Notes: a model not told the origin generated them from the sequence alone. A DNA stretch of 64,000 bases from Streptomyces curacoi (GCF_001513975.1 NZ_KQ947991.1:437794-501793), one strand, 5' to 3'. Numbered from the stretch's first letter, positions 1-8,813 are shown. Made by a program: numbers and translations.

Positions 1-1
1 C

Positions 2-265
2 ACTTCGGCGTACGGCTGGCTCGACGACAACCTCGCCCTGCTGAGCGACTGGGGCTTCGCCCCGGCCGCCGTCACCCGGCCGGTCCTGCTGTGGCACGGC
101 GCCCTGGACACGTTCTCGCCGGTGGGCCACTTCCAGTGGCTCGCGGCCCGCATTCCCCGCGCCCGTCCCGTCCTGGAGCCGGACGCGGGCCACTTCGGGG
201 CGCTGGAGGCCCTGCCCGCCGTACTGGACTGGCTCTGCGCCTCACCGCCGCACCCCGCACCATGA
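2..265 (+). CDS. Alpha/beta hydrolase, C-terminal part (5' end outside window)
   Basis: The reading frame is open from the first bases of the window and stops with TGA at 263-265, giving the last 87 residues of a larger protein. The piece contains LLWHGALDTFSP, whose Asp is the usual acid of an alpha/beta-hydrolase triad, and DAGHFGAL, whose His is the usual general base. Their roughly 45-residue spacing is normal for the fold. The nucleophile elbow lies upstream of the window, so the substrate cannot be inferred. Codon use fits the surrounding genes. I am confident of the fold and have no basis for a specific enzyme name. Confidence 0.75.
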   Translation, partial: TSAYGWLDDNLALLSDWGFAPAAVTRPVLLWHGALDTFSPVGHFQWLAARIPRARPVLEPDAGHFGALEALPAVLDWLCASPPHPAP

Positions 266-311
266 CCACGGCATGCCGCGACACCGGGACGATCCGCCGG
301 GCGGGCAAACC

Positions 312-983
312 TCAGGGCCGCCCGGGGCGGCTGCCCGGCCACTCCACGCGGGCGCCCCGCATCAGGTCCATGGTCCGCTCATGGCTGTCACCCACGGCGT
401 CGGTGACCCGCAGCCGCATGCGCAGCTGGTCGATCTCGTCGACGAACCGCCTCCCGAAGGCACCCGCCCGCATCGCCTCGCTGCCCAGGGGGAACCCCGC
501 ACCGGTCAGCCGGAGGTAGTAGTTCTTGCCCTGCAGGAGCCCTCGGTCGGCGAGCGCCTCCCGCAGCCCGGCGTGATCGGTCCACTCGGTGGGCTCGCCG
601 TCACGCGGGACGACGCAGTACTCCGCCCGCTCCACCACGGCGTGCTGCGAGCCGCCGTTCACTATCTCCACGCGCCAGGCCGACTCGTCAGGACCGAGGT
701 CGCCGACCGTCCAGCTGGACCTCCAGCCCAGCGCCGGCCGCACCGTCCGCCCGTACTGGGCCCGGCCGAACACGGCGGCGAGCGCGACCGCCAGCAGACT
801 GCCCAGGGGATTCATGTCCATCAGGCGCAGCCGCCAGGGCCATTCCCGGCTCGCCGGGCCGGTCACGTTCGACCGCACGATCTCCCACAGCAGCACCAGC
901 GTCAGCAGGATGAGCAGCACGAGCGGCGCCACGAACAGCAACGGGCTGCGCCGGACCCGCCGTTGCCGGTCGTCGAACTCCAA
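312..983 (-). CDS. Hypothetical membrane protein with two predicted TM segments
   Basis: A protein of about 223 residues. A hydrophobic helix (SPLLFVAPLVLLILLTLVLL) lies near the N terminus, a second weaker one around NPLGSLLAVALAAVFG, and a soluble C-terminal domain of about 140 residues follows. I recognise no family. The frame extends upstream to a GTG at 1031, but that GTG lies inside the terminator hairpin of the neighbouring protease gene (1022-1050). I prefer the TTG at 983, which has a GGGGGAGGGAG ribosome-binding sequence a few bases upstream. The gene is transcribed in the same direction as, and downstream of, the protease gene but is separated from it by that terminator. Confidence 0.6.
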   Translation of the reverse strand: MEFDDRQRRVRRSPLLFVAPLVLLILLTLVLLWEIVRSNVTGPASREWPWRLRLMDMNPLGSLLAVALAAVFGRAQYGRTVRPALGWRSSWTVGDLGPDESAWRVEIVNGGSQHAVVERAEYCVVPRDGEPTEWTDHAGLREALADRGLLQGKNYYLRLTGAGFPLGSEAMRAGAFGRRFVDEIDQLRMRLRVTDAVGDSHERTMDLMRGARVEWPGSRPGRP

Positions 984-1021
984 CTCCGCTCCCTCCCCCG
1001 TGGTGGCGCCGACAATAGCGG

Positions 1022-1050
1022 GCCCCCGCACGGAGATTCCGTGCGGGGGC
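1022..1050 (-). terminator. Terminator downstream of the streptogrisin-like gene
   Basis: A perfect 13-bp inverted repeat, GCCCCCGCACGGA (1022-1034) and its complement (1038-1050), encloses a 3-base loop. It starts about 55 bases after the protease stop codon. There is no T-run, as is usual in Streptomyces. Confidence 0.7.
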
Positions 1051-1105
1051 TCGCCTGCCGCTGGCTGCGGATCAAGCCATCAGGTGCCGGCGTCCGGCGT
1101 GAACG

Positions 1106-2011
1106 TCAGTAGACGCTGACGCCATAGGCGCTGAGGGCCTCCGTGACCGGCTGGAAGAAGGTCGTGCCGCCGGAGGAGCAGTTGCCGCTGCCGCCGGAGG
1201 TCAGACCGTACGCGGTGCCGTTGCTGCCGTAGAGCGAGCCGCCGGAGTCACCGGGCTCGGCGCAGACGTTGGTCTGGATCAGACCGGAGACGATGTCGCC
1301 GCCGCCGTAGTTGACGGTCGCGTTGAGGGCGGTGACCCGGCCGCTGTGCGTACCGGTGGTGGAGCCGTCGCGGATGACGGTGGTGCCCACGCTCGGCGTG
1401 GCCGCGCGGGTGATGTCCACGCCGTTCGCGGTGCCGGGCCGGCTGACGGACCCGCTGTAGCGCACGATGCCGTAGTCGTTGCCCGGGAAGCTGGAACCGG
1501 CGGTCGAGCCGATGACCTGGGTGCGGCCGGAGTTGGAGTACCAGGTGCCCGCGCCGTCGGTGCAGTGTCCGGCGGTCAGGAAGTACTGGTTGCCGCTGCT
1601 GTCCTGGACGTTGAAGCCGAGCGAGCAGCGCCAGCTACTCGCATAGATGGCGTCGCCGCCCTGGATGAACTTGCTGAACTTGCCGGGGGTGCGCTTGATC
1701 GTGAGCGCGTCGGCGTTGGCCCCGGCCTGCTGCTTTATCTTCGCTATCTCCGCCTGGGAGACCGTGCTGTCGACGGTCACCATGACGCGGTTGGTCTTGC
1801 TGTCGACGGCCCAGGCGGTGCCCGGGATGTCGGCCTTCAACACCGAGCCGCTGGCGCTCTTGAGCTCGGCGGCGCTGAAGGTGCTGGGGGTGTCGGCCGC
1901 GGTCGCGTTGGGGATCGCGATCGCTGCTGCGGCTACGAAGCCGGTGGAAACGGCGATCAGCCGGGTCCGTCTCGTGACGCCGCTGCGGGGGGTGGTGCGC
2001 TTGATCCTCAC
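1106..2011 (-). CDS. Secreted serine protease of the streptogrisin A/B type (peptidase S1E)
   Basis: A 301-residue chymotrypsin-fold protease precursor. Residues 1-40 form a signal peptide with a basic N terminus. Residues 41 to about 115 form the short propeptide typical of alpha-lytic-type proteases, and the mature enzyme starts near IQGGDAIY. The triad is His149 in TAGHC, Asp179 in NDYGIV and Ser256 in GDSGGS. Cysteine positions (C129/C150, C250/C278) match the two disulphides of streptogrisins, and the C terminus FFQPVTEALSAYGVSVY is nearly that of streptogrisin B. The start is a GTG with GGAGGGA upstream. By family it is an extracellular protease that cleaves after large or hydrophobic residues and activates itself by propeptide cleavage. 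It is monocistronic, followed by its own terminator. Confidence 0.92.
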   Translation of the reverse strand: MRIKRTTPRSGVTRRTRLIAVSTGFVAAAAIAIPNATAADTPSTFSAAELKSASGSVLKADIPGTAWAVDSKTNRVMVTVDSTVSQAEIAKIKQQAGANADALTIKRTPGKFSKFIQGGDAIYASSWRCSLGFNVQDSSGNQYFLTAGHCTDGAGTWYSNSGRTQVIGSTAGSSFPGNDYGIVRYSGSVSRPGTANGVDITRAATPSVGTTVIRDGSTTGTHSGRVTALNATVNYGGGDIVSGLIQTNVCAEPGDSGGSLYGSNGTAYGLTSGGSGNCSSGGTTFFQPVTEALSAYGVSVY

Positions 2012-2422
2012 TTGTCGTTCCCTCCAAGGGAAGTCGGGGGCCCGCGTGGGGTCGGGGCCCGTGAGGCGCAGTCAGAGGCCGCGTTCTCCGGATTCCGAAC
2101 ACGCCGTGCCCCTGACAAGCGCTGAGGGGGAGTATTCGGCCGAACGAACGGTAGGCGCAAGGGCGCCTTTCGGCCGTCAACCTTTGAACGATCTACGAAA
2201 GTTGACCCCGGCGTCGGCGGCGTGGCGCAGCGCGAGCCGTCGCCTCGGCCGAGTGCTGAAGTGCGAGCTCCCGACCGTCCATCGGCGTTCTCGCCCGCCG
2301 CGGTTCACCCGCCCCGATCAGCCCGGTGGCAGCGGTGGCCCCGGAAGGCCCTCGTGTCACCGCCGGTCACCCACGTCCCGGGGATGTCCGGAAGTCGCCC
2401 TTCCGTTACTCGTGCCCCAGGG
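2012..2422. other. Intergenic region upstream of the protease gene
   Basis: About 410 bases between the GTG of the protease gene and the stop of the DUF5685 gene, both on the minus strand. The first part must carry the protease promoter and the GGAGGGA ribosome-binding site. I see no convincing gene, repeat or operator. Confidence 0.5.
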
Positions 2423-3679
2423 CTAGCAGCCGTCGCAGGGGCAGCAGCAGTCGCAGCCGTCACCGCAGTCACGGCAGCAGCCCTCGCGCTTCTTGCGGGA
2501 CCACGGGCCCTCGTACTCCTTCGCGCAGCACAGCTTGCAGGTGCAGCACAACAGCCAGAACATCCCGCAGCCCGCCCAGAACCCACGCCGCCCCTTCGGC
2601 GGCTGGGGGGCCGGCCCGCCGCCGAACCCACCGAAGTCCCCGCCACCACCACCGCCGCCGCCGGGCGCTCCCCCGCCGCCGGCGTACGGGTGCCCGCCCG
2701 AGTGCGGGTGCTGTCCGGCATACGGGTTCCCGCTCGCGTAGGGATTCTGCGGCGCCCCGTACGGCCCCTGCCCCTGCTGCGGCGGGCCGCCATAAGGCCC
2801 CGGCTGGTGGGACGCGCAGGTCGGCACGGTGCCGAAGGCCCGGTCCACCGAGCGCCGCAGCTCGTGCACCAGCAGCAGGTGCGCGAGCCCGGCATCCCGG
2901 AACTCCACCTCACGCAGCGCCAACCGCACCCCGTGCGCGGCGTCGTCGGCGAGCCGCCGCGCCTCGGCGAGCGAGGTCCCGGTCGCGGTGAGCGGGTTCC
3001 ACGCACCCGCCGCGGCGTCGGCCGCCTGGTCCTCCACGGCGTCCAGGAGATGCGCCAGCCGGCCGAAGAGGCGGCCGGCCTCGGCGAGCGGCTCGGCGTT
3101 GTGCGGCCGTCCGGCCAGGAGCGCGGTGTGCGCGAAGGCGGCGGCGGTCGCCGTCTCGGTCGGTTCGGTGACCGCGAGGATCGGCGTCCCGGGCCCGGCG
3201 AGCGCCTCGATGCCGCCCTGCCGGTCCACGGCGTCGACCAGTATGGCGGTGTCGAAGCCTACGGCCGAGCCGGTACGGGCGCCCGCCGCATCCCAGCCGG
3301 CGGCCATCCGGCGCGCGGCGAGCGCCACCGGCTTACGGGCCAGCAGCCCGTCCCCGTCGGCGACATGGTCACGCACCTTGGCCGAGGCGAGCACCAGCGA
3401 GACGGCGGCGGCGAGCCGCGCGCCCTCCCCCTGCGCGACGGAAGCGGTGCGCATCCCGCGCAGCGGGCACGGTCCCGCCGTACGCCGCGATCCGCTGTCC
3501 CACTGTGCCTGAGCCTCCGTCAGAACAGAGATGAGGAGCCCGTCGTAGTTGGTCACGATCCGCGCCAACTGACCGTGGTCTCCGCGCAATGCGAGGCACA
3601 GCCCGCACAAATGAGCCATCCATTCACCGGAGAGCTTCTCTCCGAGCCGATGACGGCAGGGCCTGACAATTCCGAACAT
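2423..3679 (-). CDS. DUF5685-family protein with a cysteine-rich C-terminal tail
   Basis: A 418-residue protein. The N-terminal 270 residues (starting MFGIVRPCRHRLGE) match the conserved Streptomyces DUF5685 proteins. Three early cysteines (C8, C25, C28 in HLCGLC) could bind metal. A glycine/proline/tyrosine-rich linker (GGPPQQGQGPYGAPQNPY and relatives) follows. The last 50 or so residues contain about 18 cysteines, with pairs and a CCC run, next to a short hydrophobic stretch (FWAGCGMFWLLCC). The ATG has GGGGGAG upstream. Function is unknown. The tail looks like a metal- or lipid-binding module or a palmitoylation-like anchor, but that is inference. It is monocistronic and divergent from sflA. 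Confidence 0.75.
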   Translation of the reverse strand: MFGIVRPCRHRLGEKLSGEWMAHLCGLCLALRGDHGQLARIVTNYDGLLISVLTEAQAQWDSGSRRTAGPCPLRGMRTASVAQGEGARLAAAVSLVLASAKVRDHVADGDGLLARKPVALAARRMAAGWDAAGARTGSAVGFDTAILVDAVDRQGGIEALAGPGTPILAVTEPTETATAAAFAHTALLAGRPHNAEPLAEAGRLFGRLAHLLDAVEDQAADAAAGAWNPLTATGTSLAEARRLADDAAHGVRLALREVEFRDAGLAHLLLVHELRRSVDRAFGTVPTCASHQPGPYGGPPQQGQGPYGAPQNPYASGNPYAGQHPHSGGHPYAGGGGAPGGGGGGGGDFGGFGGGPAPQPPKGRRGFWAGCGMFWLLCCTCKLCCAKEYEGPWSRKKREGCCRDCGDGCDCCCPCDGC

Positions 3680-3990
3680 GACGCTCCCCCGTGGCTATTA
3701 CGACGCTGAGCTGGCGCATCGTACCGATCGACGCGCCGATCGCCCTGTCCGCGTCGTTCACCCGGACGCACCCCGTCTCACCCGTACGCCGCGAAGAATC
3801 ATATTTCACTCACAGTCAGCAGCCGTACGTGGCATGCCCCTTGCGGGACACGGCCTCTCGACGTATTGGCTGTGCACCAGTACCGTCACAAACCCCCCGC
3901 GCGGCGTCTATCCACTTGGCGCGACGTCCGCATCATGGATGACCATAGGGATGCGGAAGGTAAAAGAGACCGCTGTGAGAGGAGGCGTCC
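3680..3990. other. Divergent promoter region between the DUF5685 gene and sflA
   Basis: 311 bases, with a less GC-rich centre around 3795-3870, between two divergent starts. It must contain both promoters. I could not pick a -10/-35 pair with confidence and see no palindrome. Confidence 0.4.
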
Positions 3991-4428
3991 ATGGGATCGG
4001 TGCGCAAGGCGAGTGCCTGGCTGGGCCTCGTTGACGACAACGATGACGAGCGTTACTACGACGACGACTACTCCGAAGGGACCGAGCCCGGGGATGCCTG
4101 GGTCACCGACCCGCGGGTCAAGGTGGCCACGGACGTCGCCGAGGAGAAGGGCCGCCGCATCGGTACGGTCACCCCGGACAGCTTCCGGGACGCCCGCGCC
4201 ATCGGCGAGCTGTTCCGGGACGGGGTTCCGGTCATCATGAACCTCACGGCCATGGAGCCCGCCGACGCCAAGCGCGTCGTCGACTTCGCGGCGGGGCTCA
4301 TCTTCGGTCTGCGCGGCTCGATCGACCGCGTGTCCAACCGTGTCTTCCTGCTGACCCCGGCCGACACGGAGATCATCAGCGGTGAGTCCGCGGCGCACCG
4401 CTCGGACGGCTTCTACAACCAGAGCTGA
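3991..4428 (+). CDS. sflA: SepF-like cell-division/polar-growth protein (SflA type)
   Basis: A 145-residue protein. It starts MGSVRKASAWLGLVDD, a SepF-like amphipathic membrane-targeting helix, then has an acidic linker (DDNDDERYYDDDYSE). The SepF domain follows, with the typical VPVIMNLTAMEPADAKRVVD and DFAAGLIFGLRGSIDRVSNR stretches. SepF bundles FtsZ and anchors it to the membrane. Streptomyces carry additional SepF-like proteins, SflA and SflB, besides the SepF in the division cluster. The position next to a glutaryl-CoA dehydrogenase and not next to ftsZ argues for a paralogue, and SflA is my best match by gene neighbourhood. The ATG has GAGAGGAGG six bases upstream. A terminator follows directly. 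Confidence 0.8.
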   Translation: MGSVRKASAWLGLVDDNDDERYYDDDYSEGTEPGDAWVTDPRVKVATDVAEEKGRRIGTVTPDSFRDARAIGELFRDGVPVIMNLTAMEPADAKRVVDFAAGLIFGLRGSIDRVSNRVFLLTPADTEIISGESAAHRSDGFYNQS

Positions 4429-4453
4429 GGCAGGGCCGCTCACCGGCCCTGCC
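4429..4453. terminator. Terminator between convergent sflA and gcdH
   Basis: GGCAGGGCC (4429-4437) pairs with GGCCCTGCC (4445-4453) around a 7-base loop. It starts immediately after the sflA stop and lies 12 bases from the gcdH stop, so it may serve both strands. Confidence 0.7.
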
Positions 4454-4464
4454 CCCTGGTGGGT

Positions 4465-5655
4465 TCAACGGAACGCGTCGAGTCCGGTGAGCGCCTTGCC
4501 CAGCACGAGCTGGTGCATCTCGACGGTGCCCTCGTAGGTGAGCACCGATTCCAGGTTGGTCGCGTGCCGCATCACGGGATATTCGAGCGAGATCCCGTTG
4601 GCACCGAGGACCGTCCGGGCCGTACGGCAGATGTCGATGGCCTCGCGGACGTTGTTGAGCTTGCCGAAGCTGACCTGCTCGGGACGCAGGCGGCCGGCGT
4701 CCATCCGCCGCCCCAGATGATGGGCGAGCAGAATCCCCTTGTGCAGTTCGAGCGCCATGTCGGCGAGCTTGGCCTGGGTGAGCTGGAAGCCACCGATCGG
4801 CCGGCCGAACTGCTCCCGTGACTTCGCGTAGTCGAGCGCGGCCTCGAAACAGGACCGCGCCGCCCCCATGGCACCCCACACGATCCCGTACCGGGCGTGC
4901 GAGAGACAGCTGAGCGGCCCCTTCAGACCGACGACCTCGGGCAGCACGGCATCGGCGGGCAGCCGTACATCGTCCAGGACGAGCTCACTGGTGACGGAGG
5001 CGCGCAGCGACAGCTTGTGCTTGATCTCGGGGGCGGAGAACCCGTCGCTGTCGGCCGGCACGACGAACCCGCGAATCCCCTCCTCCGTCTGCGCCCACAC
5101 GACGGCGACCCCGGCCACGGAGCCGTTCGTGATCCACATCTTCCGCCCGTTGAGCACCCAGTCGGAGCCGTCCTTCTTGGCGTACGTCCGCATGGACGCC
5201 GGGTCGGACCCGTGGTCGGGCTCGGTCAGTCCGAAGCACCCGATGACCTCCCCGGAGGCCATACGAGGCAGCCACTGCTGCTTCTGCGCCTCGCTCCCGA
5301 ACCGGTGCACGGCGTACATGGCGAGAGACCCCTGCACGGAGACCAGGGAGCGGATCCCGGAGTCGGCGGCCTCCAGCTCCAGACAGGCGAGCCCGTACTG
5401 CACGGCTGAGGCACCGGCACAGCCGTACCCGCTGAGGGACATCCCGAGGGCGCCGATCGCCCCGAGTTCCCGGGCCAGTTCACGGATGCCGGGCAGCTCG
5501 CCCCGCTCGTACCAGTCCGCGACGTACGGCACCACCCGGTCCGCGGCCCACTGCCGCACGGTGTCCCGGACGGCCAGGTCCTCGGGCTCCAGCAGATCGT
5601 CGATGCCGAGGGGGTCGGCGGGGTCGAACGGGGGCAACTTCGAGGACGCGGACAT
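4465..5655 (-). CDS. gcdH: Glutaryl-CoA dehydrogenase (acyl-CoA dehydrogenase family)
   Basis: A 396-residue FAD enzyme of full acyl-CoA dehydrogenase length. FGLTEPDHGSDP and WITNGSVAGVAVVWAQ are the flavin/substrate-binding signatures. The catalytic base is Glu375 in LTYEGTVEMHQLVLG, in the position typical of glutaryl-CoA dehydrogenases rather than isovaleryl-type enzymes. The expected reaction is oxidative decarboxylation of glutaryl-CoA to crotonyl-CoA in lysine and tryptophan breakdown, with electrons passed to ETF. The ATG is preceded by GGAGGG. A palindrome at 5681-5695, about 26 bases upstream of the start, suggests repressor control. An assignment to another short-chain acyl-CoA dehydrogenase is possible but less likely. 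Confidence 0.85.
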   Translation of the reverse strand: MSASSKLPPFDPADPLGIDDLLEPEDLAVRDTVRQWAADRVVPYVADWYERGELPGIRELARELGAIGALGMSLSGYGCAGASAVQYGLACLELEAADSGIRSLVSVQGSLAMYAVHRFGSEAQKQQWLPRMASGEVIGCFGLTEPDHGSDPASMRTYAKKDGSDWVLNGRKMWITNGSVAGVAVVWAQTEEGIRGFVVPADSDGFSAPEIKHKLSLRASVTSELVLDDVRLPADAVLPEVVGLKGPLSCLSHARYGIVWGAMGAARSCFEAALDYAKSREQFGRPIGGFQLTQAKLADMALELHKGILLAHHLGRRMDAGRLRPEQVSFGKLNNVREAIDICRTARTVLGANGISLEYPVMRHATNLESVLTYEGTVEMHQLVLGKALTGLDAFR

Positions 5656-5680
5656 GGGACACCCTCCGGCAACGACTAAA

Positions 5681-5695
5681 ACTAGCGGCGCTAGT
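5681..5695 (-). promoter_or_regulatory. Candidate operator upstream of gcdH (palindrome)
   Basis: ACTAGCGGCGCTAGT has two 6-bp arms, ACTAGC and GCTAGT, separated by 3 bases. It lies 26 bases upstream of the gcdH start. The size and symmetry suit a TetR- or GntR-type regulator, and no such regulator is encoded next to it. Confidence 0.5.
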
Positions 5696-5757
5696 CACGG
5701 CTCTGCGCCGACGCTACGACGCAGCGTCCCGGACGTCCAGTAGGGCTCCCACCGGGG

Positions 5758-7359
5758 TCAGGCGGAGACGCGGGACTCCGCGACCTCCCGCGGCTTGGGC
5801 AGCTCCACCGCAGGGGCCTCACACTGCATGGCGCGCGGCAGCCGCAACGCCATCACCGCCCCCAGCAACAACAACGCCGCACTCACGAGCAACGTCACAT
5901 GCAGCCCGTGCACGAAGGAGTTCCGCGCCGCGTGCTGCAGGGCCACCCCGGCAGGCCCGCCCAGCTGCGCGGCCACCTCGTACGCCTCCCCCAGCGAATG
6001 CGAAGCCGCCGAGGAGGCCGACGCCGGAACCCCCGACACGGCCGCCAGCCCGGGGGCGTACGCGGCGTTCATCACGCTGCCCAGCAACGCGATCCCGATC
6101 CCCGCACCCAGCTGGTACGACGTCTCCCCGATCGCCGCGGCCCCGCCGGCCTGCTCCTGCGGAGCCTCGCTCAGCATCGACTCGTACGCCCCGAAGAGCG
6201 TCGTCTCCAGGCCGAAGCCCAGCAGCACGAACCCGGACAGCAGCAGCGCGGGATTGTCCTCGCCGCCCATCGCCGTGAGCAGCACCACCGCCACCGCGGT
6301 CAGACAGAACCCGGCGCACACCATCCGCCGCGGCCCGAACCGCCGCAGCATCCGCGCCCCCGCCAGGCCCGCCGCCATCGCGGCGAAGGTCAGCGGCAGC
6401 AGGCGCAGCCCCGTCTCCAGCGGGGACAGCCCCAGCACCAGCTGGAGATACTGCGCCGCGATCAGTTCGAGGCCCACCAGCGCGAGCATCGCCAGCACGA
6501 TGCACCCGACGGACGTACTGAACGCCGGTCGGGCGAACATCTTGAGGTCCACCAGCGGATACACCCGGCGCCGCTGCCGTCGGACGAAGAGAACCAGCAG
6601 CGCCGCGCCGACCACCAGCGGCACCAGGGTGAACAGGCTGGCCACCGCCTCCCCGCCGCCGAGCCGCTTCACGCCCAGGACGACGCCGAACAGCCCGGCC
6701 GCCGCCATCAGCGCGCCGACCACGTCCCAGGGGCCCTTGCCGTCGCCCTTCGACTCGGGCAGCAGCAGACGTCCCACCGGGAGGCTGACCAGCATCAGCG
6801 GGATGTTGACGAGGAAGACCGAGCCCCACCAGAAGTGCTCCAGGAGGAAGCCGCCGAGCAGCGGCCCGACCGCCGCGCCGACCGCGGCCACCGCGCTCCA
6901 GATGCCGATGGCGAGGGCCCGCTCCCGCCGGTCCGGGAAGACCTGGCGCAGGATCGACAGGGTCGCGGGCATGATCATCGCGCCGCCGACGCCGAGCAGG
7001 GCGCGGGCCAGGATCAGCAACTGCGGGTCGTGCGCGAGGGCCGCGAGGCCGGAGGCGAGGCCGAAGAGGCCGTATCCGAGGAGCAGGACCCGTCTGCGGC
7101 CCACCCGGTCGCCGAGTGTGCCGAAGAGGATCAGCAGCGAGGCGCAGACGAGCGGATAGATGTCGACGATCCAGAGCAGTTCTATCGCGCCGGGCTTGAG
7201 GTCCTCGGTGACCGCGGGTACCGCCACGTGCAGCACGGTCGCGTCCACGGCGACGAGCAGCAGGCTGACGCAGAGGACGACGAGGACGACCCAGCGGTTG
7301 GCACCGGCCCCGGCCGCCCGACGGCGCAGCGCAGCGGCGGCCGTGGTCGTCCCGGACAT
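5758..7359 (-). CDS. MFS drug exporter, DHA2 family (14 TM)
   Basis: A protein of about 533 residues with alternating hydrophobic helices along its length, consistent with the 14-TM DHA2 (QacA/EmrB) layout. The loop GTLGDRVGRRRVLLLGYG is the MFS motif A, and LELGxGIGIALLG-like sequence is present near the end. The family exports cationic drugs or natural products by proton antiport. The open frame runs upstream to 7647. I chose the ATG at 7359 (MSGTTTAAAALRRRAAG) because GGGAGGT lies seven bases upstream and the extension has low-quality coding content. No adjacent TetR gene is visible, so the regulator is unknown. Confidence 0.85.
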   Translation of the reverse strand: MSGTTTAAAALRRRAAGAGANRWVVLVVLCVSLLLVAVDATVLHVAVPAVTEDLKPGAIELLWIVDIYPLVCASLLILFGTLGDRVGRRRVLLLGYGLFGLASGLAALAHDPQLLILARALLGVGGAMIMPATLSILRQVFPDRRERALAIGIWSAVAAVGAAVGPLLGGFLLEHFWWGSVFLVNIPLMLVSLPVGRLLLPESKGDGKGPWDVVGALMAAAGLFGVVLGVKRLGGGEAVASLFTLVPLVVGAALLVLFVRRQRRRVYPLVDLKMFARPAFSTSVGCIVLAMLALVGLELIAAQYLQLVLGLSPLETGLRLLPLTFAAMAAGLAGARMLRRFGPRRMVCAGFCLTAVAVVLLTAMGGEDNPALLLSGFVLLGFGLETTLFGAYESMLSEAPQEQAGGAAAIGETSYQLGAGIGIALLGSVMNAAYAPGLAAVSGVPASASSAASHSLGEAYEVAAQLGGPAGVALQHAARNSFVHGLHVTLLVSAALLLLGAVMALRLPRAMQCEAPAVELPKPREVAESRVSA

Positions 7360-7619
7360 GTACGTACCTCCCAGATGTTCCCTCGCCCTCGGCGGGCTCA
7401 CGGGGCGGGGACTCCCCGTGACTCGGCCGGAGAGGAGCGGTGGTCTCCGGCCCGCGCAACGAAGGGCGAGTGACTCGTCAGGGTACGCGAGTTCCGGTCG
7501 GTGCCGAGTGGCGGACCTCTCACCCGCCCGGACGAAGGAGTGTGGCGTACGCCACTCCCCGCCCCTGCGGTCATGGTGAGGCCGACGACCCGGTCCGCCC
7601 CGGGCCGATAATCGGGTCC

Positions 7620-8813
7620 GTGACCGATCTTGCGACGCGCGTGGCACCGACCCGCGCCGGGGCCCTGCGCCGGGCGGCCCCGGCGCTCCTCGGGTACGCG
7701 GCCGTACGCGCCCTGGGCCTGCTCGTCCTGGCCCTGTGGAGCGCGGTGCGCGACAAGGACCCGTACACCCTGCTCACCGCCCGCTGGGACGCGCTCTGGT
7801 ACACGAGGGTCGCGGAACTGGGCTACGGCTACGAGGTGCAGCTGGCCAACGGGGACGTGCACTCCAACCTCGCGTTCTTCCCGCTCCTGCCCTGGCTGGA
7901 GCGGCTGGTCGCGGCCGTGTCCCCGCTGTCGTACGCCGACGGCGGCTTCGTCGTCAGCCTGCTCGCCGCGCCGGCCGCGGCCTGGGGGATCTTCGCGGTG
8001 GCGGAGCATGTGTACGGCCGTCGCGCCGGTGTCTGCGCGGTCCTGCTGTGGGCCGTCCTGCCCGTCGGGATCGTGCAGTCGATGGCGTACAGCGAGTCAC
8101 TGTTCACGGCGCTCGCCGCATGGTCGCTGTACGCGGTCCTGACCGGCCGCTGGGTCACGGCGGGCACCCTGGCCCTGCTGGCCGGGCTGACCCGCCCGGT
8201 GGGGCTGGCCGTGGTGGCGGCGGTGTGGGCGGCGGGCGTCGCCGCGTTCGTACGGGACCGGGGCGGCGCGGGCGAGGCACGGGGCGCGGACGGCGCGACG
8301 CGCCTCCCGGGCGTGTCCGTGCGCCGCGCCCTCGGCATGCTGCTCGCTCCCCTGGGCGCCGCCGGATACGTGCTGTGGGTCGGCCACCGCACGGACAAGG
8401 GGCCCCTGGGCTATCTGGACGTCCAGGCGGGCTGGCGCAACGGCTTCGACGGCGGGTACGCCTTCGCCGTGTTCGTCGCCGAAAAATTCACGTCGTTTCC
8501 GTCGGCCCTGGCGGGGGCCGGACTGGTCGTCGGCGTGGGTCTGGTGGTCTGGCTGTACGTCGTCTGCGTACGGCAGGGCCAGCCGCTGCCGCTGCTGGTG
8601 TACGCGGGGGTCGTCACCGCGCTCGCGCTGTGCGCGTCCAGCTACTTCGGCTCGAAACCACGTCTGCTGCTCCCCGCCTTCCCACTGCTCCTGCCCCCGG
8701 CCCGGTCCCTCGCCCGGCTGGGTACGCGCAGGTCAGCGCTGGTGGTGGGGGCCCTGGCCGTGGCCTCGGCGGGGTACGGGGCGTTCTGGCTGAACGGCAG
8801 CGGTCCGCCCTGA
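7620..8813 (+). CDS. Multi-pass membrane glycosyltransferase, PIG-V/mannosyltransferase-like
   Basis: About 397 residues with roughly nine hydrophobic helices. Near residue 53 the sequence RWDALWYTRVAELGY resembles the lumenal/extracytoplasmic WD motif of PIG-V-type mannosyltransferases and other GT-C enzymes. AYSESLFTALAAW and LTRPVGLAV are further family-like segments. GT-C enzymes use polyprenyl-phosphate sugars outside the membrane, so a role in glycosylation of lipids or proteins is likely, but the acceptor is unknown. I chose the GTG at 7620 over an upstream ATG because the N terminus of homologues is short. The ribosome-binding site is weak, so the start is uncertain. Confidence 0.7.
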   Translation: MTDLATRVAPTRAGALRRAAPALLGYAAVRALGLLVLALWSAVRDKDPYTLLTARWDALWYTRVAELGYGYEVQLANGDVHSNLAFFPLLPWLERLVAAVSPLSYADGGFVVSLLAAPAAAWGIFAVAEHVYGRRAGVCAVLLWAVLPVGIVQSMAYSESLFTALAAWSLYAVLTGRWVTAGTLALLAGLTRPVGLAVVAAVWAAGVAAFVRDRGGAGEARGADGATRLPGVSVRRALGMLLAPLGAAGYVLWVGHRTDKGPLGYLDVQAGWRNGFDGGYAFAVFVAEKFTSFPSALAGAGLVVGVGLVVWLYVVCVRQGQPLPLLVYAGVVTALALCASSYFGSKPRLLLPAFPLLLPPARSLARLGTRRSALVVGALAVASAGYGAFWLNGSGPP

